From: an uncultured Lachnospiraceae bacterium
GTDB lineage: Bacteria; Bacillota; Clostridia; Lachnospirales; Lachnospiraceae
Direction of reading: 5' to 3'
DNA: 64,000 bases
NCBI GenBank assembly: GCA_902774125.1
Contig: CACYHD010000006.1
Coordinates: 1-64,000 of the forward strand
Part shown: positions 26,917 to 34,935 of the stretch, one piece after another
Position numbering within the stretch: position 1 is the first letter of the stretch
Layout of the letters: each line of letters begins with the position of its first letter
Made by a program: the position numbers and the translations under genes
The notes under the pieces: model-generated
What the model was told of the DNA's origin: nothing
Seen by the model: the letters and a program-made list of their open reading frames with translations, nothing else
Database searches by the model: none

Positions 26917-27798
26917 ATGACTAAAAATAAGGTGCATCAGCAACCAATGTCAATAGATGAACAAGTCGATAATCTAAAGGGCTTGGGACTTATAGTAAAA
27001 GATGAAGAATATGCTAGGATGATTTTGAATGATATTTCATATTTTAGATTGATTAAAGCATATAGCTTGAATCTAAAAGATGAAAATGGGAAATATCGTT
27101 CAGGTATTACATTTGAGCAGCTTGTTGAATTGTATTTGTTTAATTCTAATTTTAGACAAATACTTTTTTCTTTAATAGAGATGATTGAAATAAATGCACG
27201 TTGTCGTATAAGCAATTATATTGCAACTAAATATGGTGTATTTGCATATTTTGATAGTGAAAATTTTGTAGAAGAAAAGTATCATAAAAAGTTTTTAGAT
27301 GATGTAAAAAAAGAATTAATACATAATCAAAAATCTCCTTTTGTACGTAATTTCATACAGAATTATGAAAGAGGCGATTTGCCAGTATACGCTTTGGTAG
27401 AAATATGTAGTTTTGGTATGTTATCTCAGCTATATAAAAATATGCACAATAGTGATAAAAAGGCGATTGCAGAACAGTATGGTGTTGGATACACATATTT
27501 GCAAAGTTGGTTAGAAAGTATTTCCTATTTAAGAAATATTTGTGCCCATTATGGAAGATTATATAATGCGAAACTATCGAAAAGTCCAGTGTTATATAAA
27601 CAGTATACTCAGCTCGGAATTAATAACTATAAAGTGTTTGGAGTAATGTTATGCATAAAACACATCTTAAAAGAAGATAAGCATTGGTACGAGTTTGTTG
27701 AAAGATTGGAAATGCTTTTAGATAAATATAAAAGTGTAGATGTAAAAACTATGGGTTTTCCAGACAATTGGAAAGAATTGTTGCTAGAAAAAATATAG
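26917..27798 (+). CDS. Abi_2 (AbiD/AbiF) family HEPN protein
   Basis: Abortive-infection-type protein of 293 aa. The Abi_2 start PMSIDEQVDNLKGLGL, the FRLIKAYSLNLKD block and the HEPN motif R-x4-H in YLRNICAHYGRLYNAKL (about residue 208) are clear. HEPN proteins of this class are RNases, used in phage defence as toxins held in check until infection. ATG 26917 is chosen because GGGGGA (26904-26909) is 7 bases upstream; a TTG at 26902 would put that site inside the gene. Strong promoter and hairpin RNA lie directly upstream; the IS3 right end is 90 bases before the promoter. The gene stops right where a truncated ydjM-like gene begins. Confidence 0.9.
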   Translation: MTKNKVHQQPMSIDEQVDNLKGLGLIVKDEEYARMILNDISYFRLIKAYSLNLKDENGKYRSGITFEQLVELYLFNSNFRQILFSLIEMIEINARCRISNYIATKYGVFAYFDSENFVEEKYHKKFLDDVKKELIHNQKSPFVRNFIQNYERGDLPVYALVEICSFGMLSQLYKNMHNSDKKAIAEQYGVGYTYLQSWLESISYLRNICAHYGRLYNAKLSKSPVLYKQYTQLGINNYKVFGVMLCIKHILKEDKHWYEFVERLEMLLDKYKSVDVKTMGFPDNWKELLLEKI

Positions 27799-27829
27799 AT
27801 GAGAGTGTGAAAGTTTTTCTGTAAATTGA

Positions 27830-28294
27830 ATATTCTTCAAAGTTGAGCCATACGCGTTTACATTAGTATTGTTTTTGTGTCACTTCACTAAACATAGAAC
27901 TGTGTCGCATTCACTGGCGTTTTGGGCCTGGACCACGGTGGCTTTCGCCTATATAGATGAAAATCTGTGCGTTTACTATTCTCTTGGTTGTATTACGCAT
28001 TTTGTTTTGGACATAGTGAATAAGACGGGAATCAGATTATTTTATCCGTTTGGCAAGAAAGGTTTCTGCTTGAAATGGTGTCGGTCAAATAGAATGGCCA
28101 ATAAGGTTGTGTATTTTATTGGCATTATAGCTTTTGGGTTGATTCTTGCATATTTCGGTTATATGTGCCGAGAATTTGAGAAGCTGATCATGCCTGCGGT
28201 TTTGGGAATATATATGTTAGTTGCGATGCACCTAGTGAGAAGGAAGTCAGAGAGGGAAGTACGGCATATAATGCATATCAGGGGAGAGTTATAG
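27830..28294 (+). pseudogene. 5'-truncated YdjM/DUF457-like membrane metal-dependent hydrolase
   Basis: The frame is open from 27830 with recognisable family sequence (LVLFLCHFTKHRTVSHSL, the H-R-x-x-S-H signature, then LGCITHFVLDIVNKTGIRLFYPFG with a second metal-binding His/Asp, and two C-terminal membrane segments). The N-terminal ~50 residues with the first His and Asp ligands are missing. The only start in frame before the signature is a TTG at 27869 with no ribosome binding site. The breakpoint is within about 35 bases of the abi stop, so insertion of the Abi module probably removed the 5' part. The remaining part is otherwise intact. Confidence 0.65.
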
Positions 28295-28306
28295 GAGGTA
28301 ACCACT

Positions 28307-28753
28307 ATGAACAATGAAGAATACAAAAGATTATACGAAGCCTACAAGGGCAAGTCGCCTGACGAACTAAAAGCAATAGCTGAAGACAAGGACGATAGTT
28401 TTACCCCGGAAGCGTGTCAGGCAGCTAGGGATGTGTTGCATGATGCAGGTGTCTTGCTAGAGGAGAGTACAGTGGAAGAGAAAGAGGCGGATAAGAAAAA
28501 TGCGGCAGAGAGAATAACCTCTCCTGTTGGCCAGGCGATTAAAATTTTTGCCGCACTGTTTTTGTTCCTAGCGATTGTGGGCATTGTAGCTCATGTGATA
28601 TTGGCTAAGGATGCTTATGGTGATAATATTACACGACTTGTTGTGAATACACTTGAATATATAGTGGTGGCTGTTTTTGGCTTCACTATCACATACGGTT
28701 TTGGCGAGATAATTGATAGGCTCGCTTCTATTGATACGAAGTTGGAGAAGTGA
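28307..28753 (+). CDS. Hypothetical two-segment membrane protein
   Basis: 148 aa. A charged N-terminal ~70 residues (YKRLYEAYKGKSPDELKAIA, then a Glu/Lys-rich stretch) is followed by two membrane segments at about 79-101 and 112-135. GGAGG precedes the ATG. The next gene begins one base after its stop. The pair resembles small unnamed gene pairs of Lachnospiraceae; no function is assigned. Confidence 0.75.
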   Translation: MNNEEYKRLYEAYKGKSPDELKAIAEDKDDSFTPEACQAARDVLHDAGVLLEESTVEEKEADKKNAAERITSPVGQAIKIFAALFLFLAIVGIVAHVILAKDAYGDNITRLVVNTLEYIVVAVFGFTITYGFGEIIDRLASIDTKLEK

Positions 28754-28754
28754 A

Positions 28755-28976
28755 ATGTTTTTTAAGAAAGATAAGAAGGAACGCACAATAAAATATGATC
28801 CGAGCAAAAAGGAGCCGATTATCAAAGCGAGTATTTGCAACGGAGAGCAGGTTGCAGGTTTTCGCGATCTTGAGACGGGGGAATTTCACGAGGAGATGTT
28901 TATTAGAAACGACGAAGACTTGAGGTTTTTTAAGGCTCAGTTTGGGATTGATGGGGAGGTTAGGAAGGTGTATTAA
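28755..28976 (+). CDS. Small conserved-looking hypothetical protein (73 aa)
   Basis: Soluble, charged protein with MFFKKDKKERTIKYDPSKKE at the N-terminus and EQVAGFRDLETGEFHEEMFI in the middle. ATG 28755 has GGAGAAG about 6 bases upstream, inside the end of the previous gene. Probably co-transcribed with it. No domain recognised. Confidence 0.7.
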   Translation: MFFKKDKKERTIKYDPSKKEPIIKASICNGEQVAGFRDLETGEFHEEMFIRNDEDLRFFKAQFGIDGEVRKVY

Positions 28977-29002
28977 TAGGCTCCCGTATGGACTGCGACC
29001 CC

Positions 29003-29030
29003 AAGAGGCTCCTGCGGGGCCTCTTTGTTT
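29003..29030 (+). terminator. Terminator after the two-gene unit
   Basis: AAGAGGCTCC pairs with GGGGCCTCTT around a 3-base loop and is followed by TGTTTT. The flanking CCCGTAT (28983-28989) and ATACGGG (29032-29038) can pair around it. Confidence 0.7.
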
Positions 29031-29035
29031 TATAC

Positions 29036-29058
29036 GGGCTGCGCCGAAAGGTGGGGCC
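29036..29058 (+). repeat. GAAA-tetraloop hairpin, copy 1
   Basis: GGCTGCGCC-GAAA-GGTGGGGCC, with one mismatch. A near-identical hairpin lies at 31098-31121, so the two flank the AlbA-domain gene. Confidence 0.6.
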
Positions 29059-29535
29059 TTGCTTTTTTTGTATATTCAACAACTTGGACTGCTTTATATA
29101 AGGAAAAACATATTAAATCATTAACATCATATGCTTTTTGCGGGAAGTATGGTTCTGATCAGTCTCAATATATGAATGCAACTAATTATAATTATATAGT
29201 TAAGAATCAGGACTCAATTAATAAACTCATTTCGAAATTAGAGAAAGCAGTTAAAAGCAACCAACATTTTTATATTGTCCATCAGAGGAAAAAATATGGA
29301 GCTTAAATGAAAAACTAATTTCTAATTAATGTATAAAAATAGCGTTTTGAAGCATTTTTACAGACTTTATTTCACAGACTCTCCTTTTGTGACTAGTGAA
29401 TAAAAATTACTTCTAATTTTTTGGAGATAAAACACAAGCAACACATCACAAATGAATATGTTGACAATATACGTTGATGTAGTTATATTTATTAGTATCA
29501 TAAAAAAATATTTTTTTATTTTTTAGGAGTTTGTT
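29059..29535 (+). other. AT-rich region with a possible gene remnant
   Basis: A frame open to 29306 reads NYNYIVKNQDSINKLISKLE and further lysine-rich sequence, but it has no ribosome binding site and no plausible start, and its beginning lies in the hairpins above. It looks like the tail of a deleted gene rather than an active one. From 29307 to 29535 I see only AT-rich sequence and the TAGGAG site of the next gene. Confidence 0.4.
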
Positions 29536-30984
29536 ATGAGCAATATAAAAAAACTAATATATGAACTACGTAAATGTGAGCCCGAACAAGAGTGGATAGA
29601 GTTCAAACATAATAATTATGATCCAGAAATGATTGGTCAAGACATATGTGCTTTGGCAAATGGGGCGGCTTTAAAGGAAAAAGATTATGCGTATATGATT
29701 TGGGGAATTGATAATGAGACACAAAATGTTATAGGCACAGATTATGATTTAAAGTCATTGAAAAAAGGAAATCAAGAATTGGAAAATTGGCTAAGGTGCC
29801 TTTTGTCAGGAAATGCAGATTTTAGCTACGAGAGAGCAAATATAGAAGGCAAGGATGTGGGAGTGCTAACTATTAGAAAAGCTATTAATAGACCGGTTGC
29901 TTTCAAAAAAGAAGAATATATAAGAGTGGGGAGTTATACTAAAAAGCTAAAAGATTATCCAGCGTTACAAGATAAATTGTGGGAAAAGATAAAAAACTCA
30001 AATTTTGAAACGATGTATGCAATGAATAACTTAAAATTACAGGAAGCACTACATTATTTGGACTACACGCAATATTTTGATTTTTTAAAAATTCCCGTGC
30101 CACTGGATGGAAAAAGTGTTGCTCATTATTTGTTAGAAGATGGATTATTAGCAAGACAAGATGATGGGCTGTATTCTATAACCAATTTGGGCGCAATTTT
30201 GTTTGCTAAACAATTAAATGATTTTGAAAAATTGTTTCGCAAATCGGTCAGAATAATACAATATGATGGTGTTAATCGCATAAATATGTTGAAGGAAGAA
30301 GTTTTTGACAGGGGGTACGCTTTAGATTTTGAAAATATGATAAAATATATAGAAGCACTAATACCTACTGAAGAAATAATCGGAAGGGCAATTAGAGAGA
30401 AGAAGTCCGCTTATCCGATTTTGGCAATAAGGGAAATCATTGCTAATGCTTTAATTCATCAAGATTTTTATTTAAAGGGAACAGGGACTGTTGTCGAAGT
30501 ATTTTCAAATAGAATAGAGATAACAAATCCAGGAATCCCTTTAGTTGAAATACTTAGAATTGTAGACAATCCTCCCAAATCTAGAAATGAAAAGTTGGCA
30601 TCATTGATGAGACGATTAGGAATGTGTGAAGAATTAGGAACAGGATGGGATAAAATAATCATATCATGTGAATATTTTTTGCTACCAGCTCCGCGTATTG
30701 ATTTATATAATGAAAATACAAAGGTTACTTTGTTTGCTGATGTTAAATATACTAGTTTAACTCAAGAAGAAAGAATATTGGCATGCTACTGGCATTCATG
30801 TATTAAATATGTTCAGGGGGAATTTTTGACGAACAGTTCTTTAAGGAATAGATTTGGCCTGGAGGATTCAGCTGCAGGAAGTATTTCTAGGCTAATAAAA
30901 GAAGCTGTGGCAAAAGGAAAGATAAAACCTGTTGATCCAGATACTGCACCAAGGTATATGAAATATATTCCTTATTGGGCATAG
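29536..30984 (+). CDS. AlbA_2/Schlafen-type ATP-binding protein
   Basis: 482 aa. N-terminal AlbA_2 (Schlafen AlbA) nucleic-acid-binding domain: EWIEFKHNNYDPEMIGQDIC, then ALANGAALKEKDYAYMIWGI and FKKEEYIRVGSYTK. Residues about 280-400 form a GHKL-like ATPase: LAIREIIANALIHQDFY, then RIEITNPGIP. The C-terminal ~90 residues look like a winged helix. Such proteins are annotated as putative transcriptional regulators, and some act in phage defence. AT-rich, with TAGGAG upstream. Confidence 0.85.
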   Translation: MSNIKKLIYELRKCEPEQEWIEFKHNNYDPEMIGQDICALANGAALKEKDYAYMIWGIDNETQNVIGTDYDLKSLKKGNQELENWLRCLLSGNADFSYERANIEGKDVGVLTIRKAINRPVAFKKEEYIRVGSYTKKLKDYPALQDKLWEKIKNSNFETMYAMNNLKLQEALHYLDYTQYFDFLKIPVPLDGKSVAHYLLEDGLLARQDDGLYSITNLGAILFAKQLNDFEKLFRKSVRIIQYDGVNRINMLKEEVFDRGYALDFENMIKYIEALIPTEEIIGRAIREKKSAYPILAIREIIANALIHQDFYLKGTGTVVEVFSNRIEITNPGIPLVEILRIVDNPPKSRNEKLASLMRRLGMCEELGTGWDKIIISCEYFLLPAPRIDLYNENTKVTLFADVKYTSLTQEERILACYWHSCIKYVQGEFLTNSSLRNRFGLEDSAAGSISRLIKEAVAKGKIKPVDPDTAPRYMKYIPYWA

Positions 30985-31097
30985 TTTAATTTGCTGGTAA
31001 CTTGCTAGCGCATAGTTATACACCAATATATTGTGGGAAAATGAGAAAAAAAGCACATCTTGTAGTTTTATTTAACTTGATTGTAACTTGCTGAAAG

Positions 31098-31121
31098 GGG
31101 CTACGCCGAAAGGTGTAGCCC
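31098..31121 (+). repeat. GAAA-tetraloop hairpin, copy 2
   Basis: GGGCTACGCC-GAAA-GGTGTAGCCC, a 10-bp stem with one G-T pair. It lies between the AlbA-domain gene and the GNAT gene and shares CGCCGAAAGGTG with the copy at 29036. No long T run follows, so termination is uncertain. Confidence 0.65.
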
Positions 31122-31147
31122 TAATTTTAATAATAAAAGGAAAAACA

Positions 31148-31669
31148 ATGAGCAAAAACAACATAATTATTAAAAAAGCCAAGATAGAGGATGCAGAGCA
31201 AATGCATTTGATTATGAAAAATGTTTACAACGAACTCGACGACCAATCGCTGTACGTATGCGATGACTTGGATTTTGTCAGGCAGCATATAGAGAATGAA
31301 GGTTTGGCAGTGGTTACAAAAAACGAAAATGACCAAATCGTAGGATGCTTTATCGTTAGATATCCGGGGAAAAGCGATGACAATCTGGGTAGAGATTTGG
31401 AATTAGCAGAAGACGACTGGTCGCGAGTTGTCCATATGGAATCATGCGTTGTTTTGCCGCAGTATCGAGGCAACAATTTGCAGTATAAAATGTTAAAGTA
31501 TGCAGAAAATTTAATAGATACATCAAAAAAGAACATCTTTTTGGCCACTGTTTCACCTGAAAATCCTTCGAGTTACAAGTCGTTCGAAAAAAATGGTTAT
31601 TCCCTCGAGATGACCAAAAAAAAATATGGTGGATTGATGCGTAGGATTTATAAAAAAGAAGTGGATTGA
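31148..31669 (+). CDS. GNAT family N-acetyltransferase
   Basis: 173 aa. The GNAT fold is seen from IIKKAKIEDAEQMHLIMKNV through VVHMESCVVLPQYRGNNLQY, where the Q/R-x-x-G-x-G/N acetyl-CoA loop lies, to the family-like FLATVSPENPSSYKSFEKNG. ATG 31148 is chosen for MSKNNIIIKKA and an AAAGGA upstream. The substrate is unknown. The 170 bases after it contain a TATAAT (31759-31764) for the next gene. Confidence 0.88.
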   Translation: MSKNNIIIKKAKIEDAEQMHLIMKNVYNELDDQSLYVCDDLDFVRQHIENEGLAVVTKNENDQIVGCFIVRYPGKSDDNLGRDLELAEDDWSRVVHMESCVVLPQYRGNNLQYKMLKYAENLIDTSKKNIFLATVSPENPSSYKSFEKNGYSLEMTKKKYGGLMRRIYKKEVD

Positions 31670-31841
31670 TTCAGTTTGGAAAAAAACAATCCCGCCCACC
31701 CTTCAGAACATAAAAAAACTTTTTTTGCCTCTCTAATGTTTCTCTAATATTTCCTATCTATAATAATCAACGTAATAAGGAAAACATGGTTTGACCATAC
31801 AACAAACTATGGTTTATGATTAGATAAAAAGGAGATTAACT

Positions 31842-33719
31842 ATGAAACTATTATTGAAAAAAACAGCATTACTCATACTATCAGTGTCAATGCTTGCAAG
31901 TAGTGTGACTGTTCATGCTGAGAACGACGGCAACGTTGCCGCTAACGATCCTTCCGTTAAATATTCATTAAACAACGGAACGCTAACTATTAGCGGAACA
32001 GGCGCAGCGGAGCAATGCGACGATAACATTTATCAAGCAAGAACTACTATTACTAAGGTTGTGGTAAAAAAAGGTATCACTAAGCTTGGTTCTAACGCTT
32101 TGCCTGACTTGAAAAAAGTCAAGAGCATTACAATCGCTTCAACAGTCAAGGAAATTGGCCAGAGCGCGATTTATTGCCAAAACTTGGACAAGCTAACAAT
32201 GCCTGGAGATTTCAAGTGTCCTGTTCCACCAATGGGTCCGAATGATGATTGGGAGGATTACAATCCCGACCCATCTATCATGCTTGCTTTCCACGCTAAG
32301 AGTATTTATCTAAATACTCCAATCAAAAAGATGAACCAGACCAAGTACATGTCATTTTGGGCTAAGAAGGTTTATACTGCCAAGTCCGACAAAAAGTACA
32401 AGAGCTACAATGGCGTGATTTACACTAAGAACGGCAAAAAGCTAGTTTACGTTCCTTGCGATCTAACTAAGCTCAATGTGCGCAAAGGCTGCAAGAGCAT
32501 TAGCTTGCGAGGCATGACTTATTCCAGAAATATTGATGGTGAAGCTTGCGCTCTTTGCGAGCTATCTAAGGTGACATTGCCTTCATCACTTCGCAACGTT
32601 ATTGATGATACATATAAGCCGGCATTTGATTGTGCTCCACGTGCTAAGTGGACTATCAAGTCCAAAAAGATTAAGGGTTCAGGCATCGCCAATCTATCCC
32701 TTTTGTTAAGCAAAAAGAACATGAACAAGCTTTTCAAGAAGAGCAAAAACATAAAGAAGACTAAGGGTATGTGGATTACTAAAGATCACATCTTAGTTAG
32801 ATATCAGGGCAAGGCCAAGGCGGTTGCTGTCCCTAAGGGCGTTAAAAAGATTTGGGAAGATGCGTTTATAGAAAACCACAAGATCAAGTCAATTAAATTC
32901 CCTAAGTCACTCAAGACTATTAAGGATTATGCATTCTTCAGATGCTTGAAGCTTAAGACTGTTAAGTGGAATAATAATCTTAAGAGCATCGGAACAGCCG
33001 CATTTCAGCTAACTGCGCTCACAACTTTCAAACTACCAAAATCAGTAACTAAGTTCGGTGAATATAGTTTTGAAAGTTGCAACTTTACTAAGATTGTTTT
33101 CCCTAAGAATATGAAGAAGATTCCAGTTGGTATGTTTGGCGGAACTAAGGTTAAAAACCTAGTTATCCCTGGATACATCAAAACTATCGGAAGATATGCT
33201 TTTGCAGATAGCAAGATTGAGACACTTACTTTTGGTGAAGGTGTTGAAAAAATCGAGACACATGCTTTTGATGAGTGTGACAAAATCAAGAAGGTTACGC
33301 TAACTAAGAGTATCCAAAACATCGAAAACTGTGCATTTGTAGACACAGTTATCCAACTACTCGTTCTTAACGGCTTCGAGGGCGGTGCAGAATATGGCGC
33401 ATTATTCTGCCCTGAGGAAATCGACGCTGGAAAGGTACCCGCACAATATGTAACTTATCCATTCTTGTCAATGACTAACGACAATGCTCCATATCCAATG
33501 CAAATCACAGTTGCTAAGGTTACTGGCGCAAGCGGCATGGAGGTTGAGATTGCTGATAATCCGGAATTCCAAGATGCGTTCAAAAAAGAACTACCTAACG
33601 TATCAGGTGACGTGACTATCAACCGTCCTTCAGCCAACCACACAAACTATAGAATCAGAGTATTTACTGAGCAGGACGGCTCTAAGGTATACGGACCATG
33701 GACTAAGTTCGCTTGGTAA
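31842..33719 (+). CDS. BspA-type leucine-rich repeat secreted protein
   Basis: 625 aa. A signal peptide (LLLKKTALLILSVSMLASSV, cleavage near VHAEN) is followed by a short beta domain and about a dozen LRR_5/BspA repeats (GITKLGSNALPDLKKVKSIT, then LKTIKDYAFFRCLKLKTVKW, YIKTIGRYAFADSKIETLTF). The C-terminal ~110 residues are a fibronectin-III-like domain ending in YGPWTKFAW. No anchor motif is seen. Surface adhesion or substrate binding is the usual role of such proteins. AAGGAG lies upstream, and a TATAAT about 80 bases upstream. Confidence 0.88.
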   Translation: MKLLLKKTALLILSVSMLASSVTVHAENDGNVAANDPSVKYSLNNGTLTISGTGAAEQCDDNIYQARTTITKVVVKKGITKLGSNALPDLKKVKSITIASTVKEIGQSAIYCQNLDKLTMPGDFKCPVPPMGPNDDWEDYNPDPSIMLAFHAKSIYLNTPIKKMNQTKYMSFWAKKVYTAKSDKKYKSYNGVIYTKNGKKLVYVPCDLTKLNVRKGCKSISLRGMTYSRNIDGEACALCELSKVTLPSSLRNVIDDTYKPAFDCAPRAKWTIKSKKIKGSGIANLSLLLSKKNMNKLFKKSKNIKKTKGMWITKDHILVRYQGKAKAVAVPKGVKKIWEDAFIENHKIKSIKFPKSLKTIKDYAFFRCLKLKTVKWNNNLKSIGTAAFQLTALTTFKLPKSVTKFGEYSFESCNFTKIVFPKNMKKIPVGMFGGTKVKNLVIPGYIKTIGRYAFADSKIETLTFGEGVEKIETHAFDECDKIKKVTLTKSIQNIENCAFVDTVIQLLVLNGFEGGAEYGALFCPEEIDAGKVPAQYVTYPFLSMTNDNAPYPMQITVAKVTGASGMEVEIADNPEFQDAFKKELPNVSGDVTINRPSANHTNYRIRVFTEQDGSKVYGPWTKFAW

Positions 33720-33748
33720 AAACAAAAAAATCTTCAAAAATATAAGAG

Positions 33749-33770
33749 GGCTCCTTCGGGAGCCTTTTTT
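33749..33770 (+). terminator. Terminator after the LRR protein gene
   Basis: GGCTCC-TTCG-GGAGCC followed by six T. Confidence 0.9.
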
Positions 33771-33779
33771 GCGCCTTAT

Positions 33780-33835
33780 ATTGCATTTTTGAGCCTTGCC
33801 TCATTGCATTTTTTGCGCCCCTACATTGCATTTTT
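33780..33835 (+). repeat. Three direct repeats of ATTGCATTTTT
   Basis: Copies start at 33780, 33803 and 33825, spaced 23 and 22 bases. The third contains the -35 hexamer of the vanZ-like promoter. Confidence 0.7.
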
Positions 33836-33854
33836 GCCCCGAATATCCTAAAAT
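33826..33854 (+). promoter_or_regulatory. Promoter of the vanZ-like gene (leaderless)
   Basis: TTGCAT (33826-33831), 17 bases, TAAAAT (33849-33854). The ATG begins 7 bases after the -10, so transcription would start at or near the start codon. Confidence 0.6.
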
Positions 33855-33860
33855 TAAATC

Positions 33861-34532
33861 ATGCTAGAAACAATAAGAAAAATAATATCAAATGTACTGC
33901 AGGCTATATATCAGCCTTTCTTTTTTGCGCTGATATTGTCGGTTTTGGTCATGTTTTTTGTCATGTATCTGGACAAGTACACGGAGGGAAGCTTCAAGGA
34001 CAAGCTATGGGCCGCGGCCAAAGAGTGGAAGGGGCGATTCGCCAGCACAGTGAGATTCAGACGCGGATTCTACCTCGTTTTTTGTGCTGTCATGGTTCTC
34101 TTCAAGACGCTGCTCAACAGAAACATGTGGGCCAATCCGATTTCTGACGTAATCGGAATCTGGGGCTTCAAAAACGCTAATGGCGACTTCACGACCGAAA
34201 TCGTAGAAAACGTAGTCTTGTTCGTGCCACTTGTTTTCTTTTTGTTTTGGTACATGGAAACGAGAACTGCAGACATTCAGAAGGACCGCGCTTCCGACGA
34301 CCAGCAACCAAAAACAACAGACACTCAGCAGCCAAAAACATTTTCGACTAAATTTCACTTGGTGATGATCAGAGCAATTGTTTTTGCCTTCGTATCATCG
34401 CTTTCAATCGAAATGCTTCAGCTCGTGCTAAGACTTGGAACGTGGCAGCTGTCGGATTTGTTTTTTAACACGTTGGGCGGAATAATCGGCGGATTGATAT
34501 ATTGGATCAGCGCCAAAGCCCGCAGACTGTAA
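33861..34532 (+). CDS. VanZ-like family membrane protein
   Basis: 223 aa with about five membrane segments. The family features are ENVVLFVPLVFFLFW in the middle and SLSIEMLQLVLRLGTWQLSD then LFFNTLGGIIGG near the end. A hydrophilic loop (about 140-160) carries a QQPKT repeat. VanZ relatives give low-level glycopeptide tolerance in enterococci, but the role of most homologues is unknown. No ribosome binding site precedes the ATG; the promoter spacing suggests a leaderless message. Confidence 0.85.
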   Translation: MLETIRKIISNVLQAIYQPFFFALILSVLVMFFVMYLDKYTEGSFKDKLWAAAKEWKGRFASTVRFRRGFYLVFCAVMVLFKTLLNRNMWANPISDVIGIWGFKNANGDFTTEIVENVVLFVPLVFFLFWYMETRTADIQKDRASDDQQPKTTDTQQPKTFSTKFHLVMIRAIVFAFVSSLSIEMLQLVLRLGTWQLSDLFFNTLGGIIGGLIYWISAKARRL

Positions 34533-34603
34533 GACGGCTTCGCGCAACAAACACATTAATAATAGTAGAAACTATTAAAATAAATTTTTTGGGAGGAAAC
34601 AAA

Positions 34604-34918
34604 ATGTTATTAGTAACAACAGACACAGTAGAAGGCAAGAAGTTAGAGACTTTAGGTCTTGTATCAGGAAGTATGGTTAAGTCCAAAAACATGTTCAAGG
34701 ACATCGGTGCCGGACTTAAGAACGTTGTAGGTGGCGAGTTGGTTTCTTACACAAAGATGCTCAACGAGTCTAGAGATGAAGCAACAGCAAGAATGGTTAA
34801 GCAGGCTGAGGCTATGGGTGCTGACGCTATTGTGGCAGTTAGATTTGCCAGCTCAGCAGTTGCACAGGGAGCTGCCGAAATGCTTGTAACAGGAACAGCT
34901 GTCAAATTCGTAGACTAG
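34604..34918 (+). CDS. YbjQ/UPF0145 family protein
   Basis: 104-residue protein of the YbjQ heavy-metal-binding-like family: TTDTVEGKKLETLGLVSGSM, the central LKNVVGGELVSYTKML, and the end ADAIVAVRFASS. ATG 34604 is chosen with GGGAGG 7 bases upstream. Function of the family is unclear. It is separated from the next gene by 17 bases. Confidence 0.92.
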   Translation: MLLVTTDTVEGKKLETLGLVSGSMVKSKNMFKDIGAGLKNVVGGELVSYTKMLNESRDEATARMVKQAEAMGADAIVAVRFASSAVAQGAAEMLVTGTAVKFVD

Positions 34919-34935
34919 TAGGTATTATTCGCAAC

